Source of the DNA: UBA2357 sp046295975
Lineage (GTDB): Bacteria; Pseudomonadota; Gammaproteobacteria; Burkholderiales; Rhodocyclaceae
Direction of reading: 5' to 3'
Length of the DNA stretch: 64,000 bases
NCBI GenBank assembly: GCA_046295975.1
Contig: JBKBMG010000026.1
Coordinates: 1-64,000 of the forward strand
Shown here in pieces: positions 16,757 to 25,666 of this stretch. A model generated the notes under the pieces. It worked only from the letters and a program-made list of their open reading frames with translations, was not told the DNA's origin and made no database searches. Position 1 is the stretch's first letter. Each line of letters starts with the position of its first letter. A program made the position numbers and the translations under genes.

Positions 16757-17971
16757 ATGGATAGAAAAGCGTTTCTCAAGGCCGGCCATCCGCCAACGCT
16801 GCTGGCGGCCTTTCTCTACTTCGATCTGGCCTTCATGGTGTGGGTGTTGCTCGGCCCCCTGGGGGTGCAGATCGCCGAGGACCTGGGGCTGGACCATGCC
16901 CAAAAAGGCATGATGGTGGCCCTGCCGGTGCTGGCCGGAGCGGTGTTGCGGATCTTCATGGGTGTGCTGGTGGATCACCTCGGCCCCAAGCGTGCCGGCG
17001 CCATTGGCCAGGTGATCGTCATCGCCGCGCTGGCCGTGGCGTGGTGGTTCGGCATCAGCAGCTATACCCAGACGCTGGTGCTCGGCGTGTTCCTGGGCTT
17101 TGCCGGTGCGGCCTTTGCGGTGGCGTTGCCGCTGGCTTCGCGCTGGTATCCACCGGAACATCAGGGTACGGCACTGGGCATTGCCGGGGCGGGCAACTCC
17201 GGCACCGCGCTGGCGGCGCTGTTCGCTCCCGGCCTGGCGATCGCCTTCGGCTGGAACAATGTCTTCGGCCTGGCGCTGATCCCGCTGGCGGCGGTGTTCG
17301 TGTTCTATCTGGTCGTCGCCCGCGACGCACCGGAATGCCCGCCGCCCAAGCCGCTTGCCGACTACTTCAAGATTCTGCGGGACAAGGATGCCTGGTGGTT
17401 CATGTTCTTCTACTCGGTGACCTTCGGCGGATTCGTCGGGCTGGCCTCGTCGCTGACCATCTACTTCAACACCCAGTACGGGCTGGACCCCAAGATGGCC
17501 GGCTATTTCACCGCCGCCTGCGTGTTCGCCGGCTCGCTGGTACGCCCGATCGGCGGCGCGGTGGCCGACCGCATCGGCGGCATCCGCAGCCTGACCGCCA
17601 TGTACGTGCTGGCCGCGGTATTCCTCGCCATCGTCAGCTTCGACCTGCCGGCGGCGTGGATCGCACTGGCAGTATTCATGCTCGCGATGCTGGCGCTGGG
17701 CATGGGCAACGGCGCGGTGTTCCAACTGGTGCCGCAGCGCTTCCGGCGCGAGATCGGGGTGATGACCGGGCTGGTGGGCATGGCCGGCGGCGTCGGCGGC
17801 TTCTACCTGGCGTCGTCGCTGGGCATGTCGCGCCAGCTCACCGGCAGCTACCAGACCGGCTTCCTGGTGTTTGCCGGACTGGCGCTGGTGGCGCTGGTGG
17901 GCCTTACGCTGGTGAAGACGCGTTGGCGCACCACCTGGGGCGCGCCGCATCTCACCTCGGCCAGGATTTGA
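16757..17971 (+). CDS. narK: Nitrate/nitrite MFS transporter, NarK type
   Basis: 404 residues with 12 predicted membrane helices. The NNP-family nitrate signatures are both present in recognisable form: GAGNSGTALAALFAPGLA in the first half and GMAGGVGGFYLASSLGMS in the second. Helix 2 carries the arginine (VLRIFMGVLVDHLG) that binds the anion. It is a second uptake route beside the ABC system, probably a proton symporter or antiporter. In Pseudomonas, homologues at the same place are called NasA. The start ATG has no strong ribosome-binding site, and a hairpin lies just upstream. Confidence 0.9.
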   Translation: MDRKAFLKAGHPPTLLAAFLYFDLAFMVWVLLGPLGVQIAEDLGLDHAQKGMMVALPVLAGAVLRIFMGVLVDHLGPKRAGAIGQVIVIAALAVAWWFGISSYTQTLVLGVFLGFAGAAFAVALPLASRWYPPEHQGTALGIAGAGNSGTALAALFAPGLAIAFGWNNVFGLALIPLAAVFVFYLVVARDAPECPPPKPLADYFKILRDKDAWWFMFFYSVTFGGFVGLASSLTIYFNTQYGLDPKMAGYFTAACVFAGSLVRPIGGAVADRIGGIRSLTAMYVLAAVFLAIVSFDLPAAWIALAVFMLAMLALGMGNGAVFQLVPQRFRREIGVMTGLVGMAGGVGGFYLASSLGMSRQLTGSYQTGFLVFAGLALVALVGLTLVKTRWRTTWGAPHLTSARI

Positions 17972-17987
17972 CGAGGAGGCAACGGCC

Positions 17988-19742
17988 ATGGGCGTGGTGA
18001 TGGCATTTCCGGCGGTCGATGGCGGGGCGGATGCGGCACCCGAGCCGGGCGCCCGGCCGACCCTGGACGTGCGCATCGGCCACGCCAGCCAGCCCGGCCC
18101 ACGTGCGCGCAACGAGGACTTCGTCGGCGCCGCCACGCCGGAAGGCGTGGAACTGGCCGCCAAGGGCATGTTGCTGGCGGTCGCCGACGGGGTGGGCGGG
18201 CACGCCCACGGGCGTGAGGCGGCGGAGTACAGCGTGCGTGGCCTGTTGGCCGACTACTACTCCACGCCCGATACCTGGAGCGTGGAAAAATCGCTGGATA
18301 CCGTGCTCGGCGCGGTCAACCGCTGGCTGCAGGCGCAATCGGCCAAGTCCCGCGAGTACGCCGGCATGGCCACTACGCTGACCGCGCTGGTGCTGCGCGG
18401 GCGCCGCTTCCATGTCGCCCACGTGGGGGATTCGCGTGCCTACCACTGGAGCGGCGGTCGGCTGCTGCGGCTCACCGAGGACCACACCTGGGAGCACCCC
18501 GAGTTCGACAACGTGTTGCGCCGCGCCATCGGCCTGGAGGCGCGGCTGCTGGTGGACCACAACGATGGCGAACTGGCTGTGGGCGACCGCTTCGTGCTGG
18601 TTACCGACGGCGTCTGGAATACGCTTGGCGACGCCGGCATTGCCGAGGTGCTGGGCGCCTGCCGCGGCCCGCAGATGGCGGCCGACGCGCTGGTGCGCGA
18701 GGCCTTGCGCGCAGGCGGCAACGACAACGCCACTGCATTGGTGGCCAACGTCGATGCCCTGCCCGACGACTCCCTGCGCGACCGCCTGGCGGGCGGACGG
18801 CGCTTGCCGCTGCCGCCGCGGCTGCGCGTGGGCGATGTGCTTGACGGCCTGCGCGTGGAGGAGTTGCTGCACGCCTCGCGCATCACCTTGCTCTACCGCG
18901 TGACCTGTCTCGCCGGTGGCGAGGCGCTGGTGCTCAAGACGCTGCGCCAGGAGGCGGAGCGCGACGAGGAGGCCCGCCGCGCACTGGTGCGCGAGGAATG
19001 GCTGGCGCGGCGCGTACCGGGGCAGGGCTTCCCGCGGGTATTCGATCACGCCGGGCGTGCCCATCTGTACTACCTGATGAGCTGGCACGAAGGCGAAACG
19101 CTCAAGGCCAGCCTGGTCCGCGGCCACCGTTACCTGCCGCACGAACTGGTCGATATCGGCCGCGCGCTGCTCAAGCATGTCGGCGCGCTGCACCGGCTGG
19201 GCATCGTGCACCGCGACGTCAAGCCGGACAACGTACACGTGGATCGCAACGGTCAGTTGCGCGTGCTCGACCTTGGCGTGGCCGCCTCCGACGGTGAGGA
19301 TCTGCGCGAGATCAACAACCCCGGTACGCCGTCCTACATGGCGCCGGAGCTGTTCGCCGGAGAACTCGCCAACGAGTCGTCCGACCTCTACGCCTGCGGT
19401 GTCACGCTATACGAGTTGCTGACCCGCAAGTACCCCTATGGCGAGGTCGAGCCCTTCCAGGTGCCGCGCTTCGGCGAACCCGTCGCGCCCACGCGCTACC
19501 GGCCAGATACCCCGGCATGGCTGGAGGCCGTGCTGCTCAAGGCCTGCGCACGCGACCCCCGGCACCGCTTCGAGACCGCCGAGGAGTTCATTCTCGCGCT
19601 CGAGCGCGGTGCCCACCGTCCGCTCGCGTCGCGCCGCCGGGTGCCGTTGCTGGAGCGCGACCCGGGGCTGGCGTGGAAGCTGCTCGCGGGCGGCTCGTTG
19701 CTGCTCAACCTGGCGCTGCTGTACCTGCTGGGGCAGGCTTAG
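17988..19742 (+). CDS. PP2C phosphatase-Ser/Thr kinase fusion, membrane-anchored
   Basis: 584 residues in three parts. The PP2C domain (~25-250) shows RNEDFVGAA, LLAVADGVGGHAHG, VAHVGDSRAYHW and VTDGVWNTL, with the metal-binding aspartates. The Hanks-type kinase domain (~270-545) has ALVLKTL lysine, HRDVKPDNVHV near 407, and APEL. The usual DFG is DLG here. A C-terminal helix (LLAGGSLLLNLALLYLLG) anchors it with both domains in the cytoplasm. A gene of the same design lies in the nitrate assimilation cluster of Pseudomonas aeruginosa (PA1782). Its targets are unknown; control of nitrate uptake or reduction is an inference from context. The ribosome-binding site GAGGAGG is strong. Confidence 0.92.
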   Translation: MGVVMAFPAVDGGADAAPEPGARPTLDVRIGHASQPGPRARNEDFVGAATPEGVELAAKGMLLAVADGVGGHAHGREAAEYSVRGLLADYYSTPDTWSVEKSLDTVLGAVNRWLQAQSAKSREYAGMATTLTALVLRGRRFHVAHVGDSRAYHWSGGRLLRLTEDHTWEHPEFDNVLRRAIGLEARLLVDHNDGELAVGDRFVLVTDGVWNTLGDAGIAEVLGACRGPQMAADALVREALRAGGNDNATALVANVDALPDDSLRDRLAGGRRLPLPPRLRVGDVLDGLRVEELLHASRITLLYRVTCLAGGEALVLKTLRQEAERDEEARRALVREEWLARRVPGQGFPRVFDHAGRAHLYYLMSWHEGETLKASLVRGHRYLPHELVDIGRALLKHVGALHRLGIVHRDVKPDNVHVDRNGQLRVLDLGVAASDGEDLREINNPGTPSYMAPELFAGELANESSDLYACGVTLYELLTRKYPYGEVEPFQVPRFGEPVAPTRYRPDTPAWLEAVLLKACARDPRHRFETAEEFILALERGAHRPLASRRRVPLLERDPGLAWKLLAGGSLLLNLALLYLLGQA

Positions 19743-19823
19743 CCCCAGGACGATGACAACACAAGGCCGTGACCCCGACCCCATGACGAAGACACGCGTA
19801 TGACCCCGACCGCGGAGACCACG

Positions 19824-22529
19824 ATGGAAACGAAAGCCACCTGCCCCTACTGCGGCGTCGGCTGCGGCGTCCTGATCGAGCACGATGGGCGCAAGGTGAT
19901 TGGCGTGCGCGGCGATCCCGCGCATCCGGCCAACTTCGGCCGGCTGTGCACCAAGGGCGCCACCCTGCACCTGAGCGCCGGTCTGGAAACCCGCCTGCTG
20001 TACCCGGAACTGCGCGAGCTACGCGGCCAGCCGCGCCGCCGTGTCGGTTGGGACGAGGCGATCGCTACCGCGGCCGAACGCTTCGCCGAGGTGATCCGGC
20101 GCGACGGTCCGGACGCCGTCGCCTTCTACATCTCCGGGCAGTTGCTCACCGAGGACTACTACGTCTTCAACAAGGCGATGAAGGGCCTGATCGGCAGCAA
20201 CAATGTCGACACCAACTCCCGCCTGTGCATGTCGAGCGCGGTCGCCGCCTACAAGCAGACCCTGGGGGCGGATGCGCCGCCGTGCGCCTACGAGGACTTC
20301 GATCACGCCGACTGCGTGCTCATCGCCGGTGCCAACCCGGCCTACGCGCATCCGATTGCCTATCGCCGGCTGGAGGCGGCGCGCGAGGCGCGTCCCGGCA
20401 TGAAGGTCATCGTGGTCGATCCGCGGCGTACCGATACCGCTGCCGCGGCCGACCTGCACCTTGCGCTGCTGCCCGGCACCGATACCTGGCTGTATTGCGC
20501 GATGCTGCACGTGCTGTTGTGGGAGGGGCTGGTCGATCACGTCTGGATCGCCGCCCATACCGATGGTTTCGACGCCGTGCGCGACCACGTGCGCGACGTC
20601 ACGCCGGCCATCGCGGCGCAGGTCTGCGGTCTGCGCGCCGAGGACATCGTCACCGCCGCGCGCTGGTGGGGGCAGGCGCCGGCAGCCTTGTCGCTGTGGT
20701 GCCAGGGGCTCAACCAGTCCACCCACGGCACCCACAACGGTGCCGCCCTGATCGCGTTGTCGCTTGCCACCGGCAAGATCGGCCGGCCCGGCTGCGGCCC
20801 GTTCTCGCTCACCGGCCAGCCCAACGCCATGGGCGGGCGCGAGGTGGGTGGCTTGGCCAATCTGTTGTCCGCCCATCGCGATCTCGCCAATCCCGCGGAC
20901 CGCGCCGAGGTCGCCCGTTTCTGGGGCGTGGACGACGTGCCCGCCAAGCCCGGCCTGACCGCGGTGGAGTTGTTCGAAGCCATGCGCGAAGGCAAGGTCA
21001 AGGCAGTATGGATCGCCTGTACCAACCCGGCTCAGTCGCTGCCGGACCAGGATCTGGTGCGCGAGGCGCTGAACCGCTGCGACTTCGTGGTGTTGCAGGA
21101 AGCTTTCCGCAGTACCGAGACCGCCACGTTTGCCGACCTGATGCTGCCCGCCACCACCTGGGCCGAGAAGGAAGGCACCGTCACCAACTCCGAGCGCCGC
21201 ATTACCCATGTGCGGGCGGCGCTGCCGGCGCCTGCCGAGGCGCGGCCGGACTGGCGCATCGTGTGCGATTTCGCGCGCGCCCTGGCGCCCTTGATCGGCA
21301 AGCCCGAGGCCGCGGCCTTGTTCGACTACGCCAGCGCCGAGTCCATCTTCGCCGAGCACGTGGCGAGCACCGCCGGGCGTGATCTCGACATCACCGGCCT
21401 GAGCTATGCCGTGCTCGACGCCGAGGGACCACAGCAATGGCCTTACCCGGCCGGCGCCCGAGGTGGCCGCAGCCGCCTCTACGAGGACGGTCGTTTTGCC
21501 ACCGCGGACGGCCGCGCCCGCTTCGTCGTGCCCACCCTGGCGGTGACCGCCGAAAAAATCGACGCCCGCTACCCGCTGCATCTGACCACTGGCCGCCTGC
21601 GCGACCAGTGGCACGGCATGAGCCGCACCGGCAAGGTCGCGCGCCTGTACAACCATGTGGATGAGGCGCGCATCGACATGCATCCGGACGATCTTGCCCT
21701 GCGCGGCCTCGCCGCCGGTGCGCTGGCGCGGGTCCGGAGCCGGCGCGGCGAAGTGGTGCTGCGGGTGAACCCCTGCGAGGACATCCGCAAGGGCCAGGCC
21801 TTCGTCGCCATGCATTGGGGGAGCAACGTGCTCAACTCGGCCGGGGTGAACGTGCTCATCGCCGGCGACTTCGACCCCTTTTCCAAGCAGCCCGAACTCA
21901 AGCACGCCGCCATTCAGGTGGACAAGGTCGAACTGCCCTACCAGATGCTGTTGATGCGCGCCGAACGCGCCGGCCGCGCCGTTTCCGAGGAGGCCGAGGC
22001 GCTGGCGCCGTGGCTGGAGCGCTTCGCCTATGCCTCGCTCGCCCTGGCCGGGCGCGACGATCCGGCGGTGGTCATGCGCATCGCCCACGACCAGCCGATA
22101 CCCCCCGCCTGGCTGGAGGCGCTCGATGCGCTGATGGGCCTGGACGGCGACGATGTGCTGAGCTACGCCGATGCCCGCCGCGGTGTGAGCAAGCGTGCGC
22201 TGATCGAGCACGATCGCCTGGTGGGCCTGCGCCTCGCAGGCGAAACCGCCGCCGCCGCGTGGCTGGCCGAGATCGTCGTCGAGCGCCGCTCCACCGCCGA
22301 GTTGCGGCGCTGGCTGCTCGCCCCCATCGCCACCCCGCCAGTGCAGTCTCGTGCCCGTGGGCGGGTGGTGTGCAACTGCCTGAATGTCGCCGAAGCCGAA
22401 CTGGCCGTCGCGATTGCCGGCGGCGCTGATTTCGACGCCCTGCAGGCCACGCTCAAATGCGGCACCTCTTGCGGTTCCTGCGTACCGGAAGTCAAGCGCA
22501 TGCTCGCAGCCGGGCGAAGCGCGGCCTGA
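19824..22529 (+). CDS. nasA: Assimilatory nitrate reductase, molybdopterin catalytic subunit
   Basis: About 901 residues. It reduces nitrate to nitrite in the cytoplasm with a bis-MGD molybdenum centre. The N-terminal [4Fe-4S] motif is CPYCGVGCGV followed by RLCTKG. Mo-bisMGD family segments include YISGQLLTEDYYVFNKAMKG, NSRLCMSSAVAAYKQ and GRPGCGPFSLTGQPNAMGGR. The C-terminus adds a BFD-like [2Fe-2S] domain (VVCNCLNVAEAE, CGTSCGSCVPEVKR), as in Klebsiella NasA. No flavoprotein electron-transfer subunit (NasB/NasC type) is encoded nearby. ATG at 19824 has GGAG 7 nt upstream; ATG at 19800 would add eight residues. Confidence 0.95.
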   Translation: METKATCPYCGVGCGVLIEHDGRKVIGVRGDPAHPANFGRLCTKGATLHLSAGLETRLLYPELRELRGQPRRRVGWDEAIATAAERFAEVIRRDGPDAVAFYISGQLLTEDYYVFNKAMKGLIGSNNVDTNSRLCMSSAVAAYKQTLGADAPPCAYEDFDHADCVLIAGANPAYAHPIAYRRLEAAREARPGMKVIVVDPRRTDTAAAADLHLALLPGTDTWLYCAMLHVLLWEGLVDHVWIAAHTDGFDAVRDHVRDVTPAIAAQVCGLRAEDIVTAARWWGQAPAALSLWCQGLNQSTHGTHNGAALIALSLATGKIGRPGCGPFSLTGQPNAMGGREVGGLANLLSAHRDLANPADRAEVARFWGVDDVPAKPGLTAVELFEAMREGKVKAVWIACTNPAQSLPDQDLVREALNRCDFVVLQEAFRSTETATFADLMLPATTWAEKEGTVTNSERRITHVRAALPAPAEARPDWRIVCDFARALAPLIGKPEAAALFDYASAESIFAEHVASTAGRDLDITGLSYAVLDAEGPQQWPYPAGARGGRSRLYEDGRFATADGRARFVVPTLAVTAEKIDARYPLHLTTGRLRDQWHGMSRTGKVARLYNHVDEARIDMHPDDLALRGLAAGALARVRSRRGEVVLRVNPCEDIRKGQAFVAMHWGSNVLNSAGVNVLIAGDFDPFSKQPELKHAAIQVDKVELPYQMLLMRAERAGRAVSEEAEALAPWLERFAYASLALAGRDDPAVVMRIAHDQPIPPAWLEALDALMGLDGDDVLSYADARRGVSKRALIEHDRLVGLRLAGETAAAAWLAEIVVERRSTAELRRWLLAPIATPPVQSRARGRVVCNCLNVAEAELAVAIAGGADFDALQATLKCGTSCGSCVPEVKRMLAAGRSAA

Positions 22530-22600
22530 ACGCATTGGCTGGCGGACCCCGTGGCGGACCGGGGGTGTCCGTCGAAGATCTGATTGCAAGGAGTGTGATC

Positions 22601-23803
22601 ATGACCCATGGCGCGGATGCGACCGTTGCGGTTTCTTCGCCGGCAGTCACGCACAGTGGTGGGGTGGCTGGCGAGTGGGGCCGCAGACTGGTGTGGATGG
22701 CGGCCGGGGCAGGATTCGCGAGCGCCATCTGGACGGACGATTGGATGGGGGTCATGTTGGCCGCGTGCGTAGGCGTGGTGGCCGGCGGCTATGCCATCTT
22801 GCGCAGTGGTGCCTGGGCGCGGCGGGTGGATGAGGTCGGCCGCTTTGCCGGTGAGCTGGCGGCGGGCAATCTCATGGCACGGCTGGACACCGCGGGTGGC
22901 GACGGACTGAGCGTTGCCGCCGAGGGGCTCAACGAAGGCGCGCGGCGACTGTCGTCGGTTTTTCTCGAACTCGCGCGGGCGGTGGATGAACTGGGCAGCG
23001 TGGCCAGGGAGGCCACCGCCAATGCCGCCTCGGCCGAGCAAGGCGTGCGCGCGCAACGCGACACCACGGTATCGTCGGCCGCGACACTGCAGGAATTGAT
23101 CACCAGTCTGGCCAGCACCCGCGATCTGGCCGCCGCGGCGCTGGAGGCGGCGGGCGGGGTCCGCGACCAAACCCACCGCGGCACCGGCATGGTCGGCGAA
23201 GTTGCGGTCGCGATGCGTGAGCTGGCCGGCGCCGCCGCCGATGCCAACGCCTGCACCGGGCAGCTTGCCGAGCGGTCGCGGCGTATCAATGGTATCGCCA
23301 CGGCCATCGCCGAGATCGCCGCACGCACCAATCTGCTCGCACTCAATGCCGCCATTGAAGCGGCGCGGGCGGGGGAAGCCGGGCGTGGCTTCGCCGTGGT
23401 GGCCGACGAGGTGCGTCAGCTTGCCGAGCGCACCACGGAAGCCACGCGCGACATTGGCGCGCAGATCGGCGGCGTGCAGGCCGAAGTCGCGCGCCTCGCG
23501 GACTTGGTCGGGCATACCGACACGCGTGCGCGCACCAGCGCGGGGCTGGCCGACAACGCCGCGTCGGCCCTGGCCGCCATCGAAGCGGCGGTGGAGCGCG
23601 CGCGCGCTCACGTGCAGGACATTGCCGTGGCCAGTGCCGAGCAAAGTGCCGCCGGCGAGCGCATTGCCGCCGACGTCGAATGCGTGGCGCGGCTCGCCGA
23701 CGACAATGCCGGGCGGGTGGAGGAAAGTGGTGAGCTGGCACGCTACCTCAAGCACCTGACCGAACGGGCTGATGCCCAGGTCAGCCGATATCGCTGCGAG
23801 TGA
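22601..23803 (+). CDS. Methyl-accepting chemotaxis protein without periplasmic domain
   Basis: 400 residues. Two closely spaced hydrophobic helices (~29-65) leave no room for a periplasmic ligand domain. A HAMP-like region follows, then a signalling domain with the hairpin-tip motif IAARTNLLALNAAIEAARAG and GRGFAVVADEVRQLAERT, which binds CheA/CheW. It must sense through its membrane part, a partner, or the cytoplasm. Its place in the nitrate cluster, directly before a NIT-like membrane protein, suggests a role in nitrate or nitrite taxis. AAGGAG precedes the ATG by 7 nt. Confidence 0.88.
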   Translation: MTHGADATVAVSSPAVTHSGGVAGEWGRRLVWMAAGAGFASAIWTDDWMGVMLAACVGVVAGGYAILRSGAWARRVDEVGRFAGELAAGNLMARLDTAGGDGLSVAAEGLNEGARRLSSVFLELARAVDELGSVAREATANAASAEQGVRAQRDTTVSSAATLQELITSLASTRDLAAAALEAAGGVRDQTHRGTGMVGEVAVAMRELAGAAADANACTGQLAERSRRINGIATAIAEIAARTNLLALNAAIEAARAGEAGRGFAVVADEVRQLAERTTEATRDIGAQIGGVQAEVARLADLVGHTDTRARTSAGLADNAASALAAIEAAVERARAHVQDIAVASAEQSAAGERIAADVECVARLADDNAGRVEESGELARYLKHLTERADAQVSRYRCE

Positions 23804-23871
23804 GCGCGGGTGGTGCCGCCGTGGCGAGTGCCGAGTGACGAGTTGATTCTGATCGTACAGGAGGGTCGCAA

Positions 23872-24843
23872 ATGGACGCAGGGCTGTGGGGGGCGACGGG
23901 CGTCGCAGTTGCGATATTGCTGGGTGGCGTGGCAAAACGCCGCCGTTCGCATGGCCTGGCAGCGAGAAAGACGATGGCGGCGGATACGCTGGCCAGCACC
24001 GCCGTTTTGCTGCAGATGGTCGCGAGCGTGCAACAGCATCGCGGCATGAGTGCGGCGTGGCTGTCGGGCGACACGTGTTTTGCGGCGCGATTGCCCGGTC
24101 GCCAGGCGGAAGTCGAGCGGCTGCTCGCCGTCCTCGGCGCAACCGTGGCGACGGAGGCGGGCAAGTCGTTTCCTTTCATCACCCCGGGAGCGTTTGCAGG
24201 CTGGCAGGTAGCGTGGCGCAGGCTGCTCGACGGACTGGCGGAGACAACGCCAGACCAGAGTTTTCAAGCACACTGCGCGCTCATCGCGATCTTGCTGGAG
24301 TGGCTTGCGGCCCTGGTCGAAGCACGCATCGAGGCACCCTTGCCAGCCCAGGTGGAAATCTCATCAGCATGTCGCAACCTGGCGCGACGCCTGCCGGCAC
24401 TGGCGGAGTCCCTGGGGCAGGCGCGTGCGCTCGCCAGCGCGGTGGCGGCAAGCGGGCGCTGCCGGCCGGTGCCGCGGGTGCGCCTGCAGTATCTCGTGGC
24501 CCGCGCGGAACGTCTGTTGGCCGACGCCGGGGCGGTAGCGTCGCCCGACGCGGGCGGGCCCGCCCAGGCCGCGGCGGGGGCGGTGGTGGCGTTTCTGAAC
24601 ATGCTGCGGATACGCCTGCTGCACGAGGATGGCCGGAGTCAAGGCGCGGGTCGTGGCCTGGATGGGGACGTGGACATCGCAGCCGACGAGGTTTTCGCTC
24701 TGGGTACGGCAGCGGTCGACGGCGTATTCGCATGGCTGGAAGCCGAGCGCCGCGCACTGGCAGGAGCGCTCGCGCCGCAACGTCAAGGCACGGCGGCGCT
24801 CCGGGGATACGCGCCCGCGGCGGTGCTGGCCTCGGGCAGCTGA
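23872..24843 (+). CDS. Membrane-anchored NIT-like sensory protein with no output domain
   Basis: 323 residues. A short N-terminal hydrophobic segment (WGATGVAVAILLGGVA) followed by KRRR suggests an inner-membrane anchor with a cytoplasmic body. The body is all-helical and opens with LLQMVASVQQHRGMSAAWLS, which resembles the nitrate-sensing-domain opening in the ANTAR protein at 1108-2403 (LVHMLQRERGASSMYL). I infer a distant NIT-type sensor. No kinase, HAMP, GGDEF or DNA-binding part is present, so it would have to signal through a partner, most simply the chemoreceptor encoded just upstream. AGGAGGG precedes the ATG. Confidence 0.6.
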   Translation: MDAGLWGATGVAVAILLGGVAKRRRSHGLAARKTMAADTLASTAVLLQMVASVQQHRGMSAAWLSGDTCFAARLPGRQAEVERLLAVLGATVATEAGKSFPFITPGAFAGWQVAWRRLLDGLAETTPDQSFQAHCALIAILLEWLAALVEARIEAPLPAQVEISSACRNLARRLPALAESLGQARALASAVAASGRCRPVPRVRLQYLVARAERLLADAGAVASPDAGGPAQAAAGAVVAFLNMLRIRLLHEDGRSQGAGRGLDGDVDIAADEVFALGTAAVDGVFAWLEAERRALAGALAPQRQGTAALRGYAPAAVLASGS

Positions 24844-24964
24844 GGCGCTGCGGTGGCGCGGAGCGGAGGCGCGGTGATGCGCCCCCGGTCCGCGCGCAAT
24901 TCGCGGTAGACTGCGTCGCGTAGCTGGGCGCGGGGCCCGGCGCTTGGCGTTCGGGTGCACGATC

Positions 24965-25666
24965 ATGATGAAGAACCAGGACTGGAAGAGGCTGCTGGAG
25001 CAGGGCTTGGCGGGAACCGGGTTGTCGCAAGCCACGGTGACCGGGGCGGGCAAGGGCATGTTCGACAAGTTGATGAGCAGCGGCGTCGGCGGCGGGCTTA
25101 TCGGCGGTGTCATTGGTGGCATGCTGGCCGGCAAGGGCGGACGCAAGGTCGCCGGGTCGGCGGTCAAGCTTGGCAGCATCGCCGCCATCGGCGCGCTGGC
25201 GTATTCCGCCTACAACCGCTACCGCCAGCAACAAGCACCGGCCGGCGCCGCCGGCGAGATCGTGCTGCCGCCCGAGGACAGCGGCTTTCTGCCTCCGGCC
25301 GGCGACGCGGTGGCGGAAGGCGCGATGCGTCTGGCGATCGTGCGGGCCATGATCGCCGCCGCCAAGGCCGATGGGCATATCGACGATACCGAGCGCGAGC
25401 GCATCTTCACCCAGATCACTCAGCTCGGCCTGGGCGCCGAGGAGAAGGCTTTCCTCTTCGATGAACTTGCCAAGCCCCTGGATATCGACGCGATCGTGCG
25501 GCTGGGGGTGACGCCGGAACTGTGCGCCGAGTTGTACACCGCCTCTTTGCTCGCAATCGATCCGGATACGCCGGCCGAGCGGGCCTACCTGCAGATGCTC
25601 GCGGCCCGGCTCGGATTGGAGCAAGGGTTGGTGGACCAGATCCACGCCGCCGTGGCGGCGGCGTGA
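24965..25666 (+). CDS. DUF533 (YebE-like) membrane protein with TerB-like domain
   Basis: About 233 residues. The N-terminal half has a glycine-rich membrane-active stretch (GGGLIGGVIGGMLAGKGG) and a second hydrophobic segment (LGSIAAIGALAYSAYNRYRQ). The C-terminal half is a helical TerB-like domain with AIVRAMIAAAKADGHIDDTE. This is the DUF533 family layout; E. coli YebE belongs to it and responds to envelope stress. Precise function is unknown. Two ATGs (24965, 24968) are possible and no strong ribosome-binding site is visible. The stop overlaps the next start. Confidence 0.82.
   Translation: MMKNQDWKRLLEQGLAGTGLSQATVTGAGKGMFDKLMSSGVGGGLIGGVIGGMLAGKGGRKVAGSAVKLGSIAAIGALAYSAYNRYRQQQAPAGAAGEIVLPPEDSGFLPPAGDAVAEGAMRLAIVRAMIAAAKADGHIDDTERERIFTQITQLGLGAEEKAFLFDELAKPLDIDAIVRLGVTPELCAELYTASLLAIDPDTPAERAYLQMLAARLGLEQGLVDQIHAAVAAA

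Noticed and set aside
20019..22589. 856-codon antisense frame opposite the nitrate reductase
   Set aside because: It mirrors a gene with clear Fe-S and molybdopterin motifs and has no domain or ribosome-binding site of its own.
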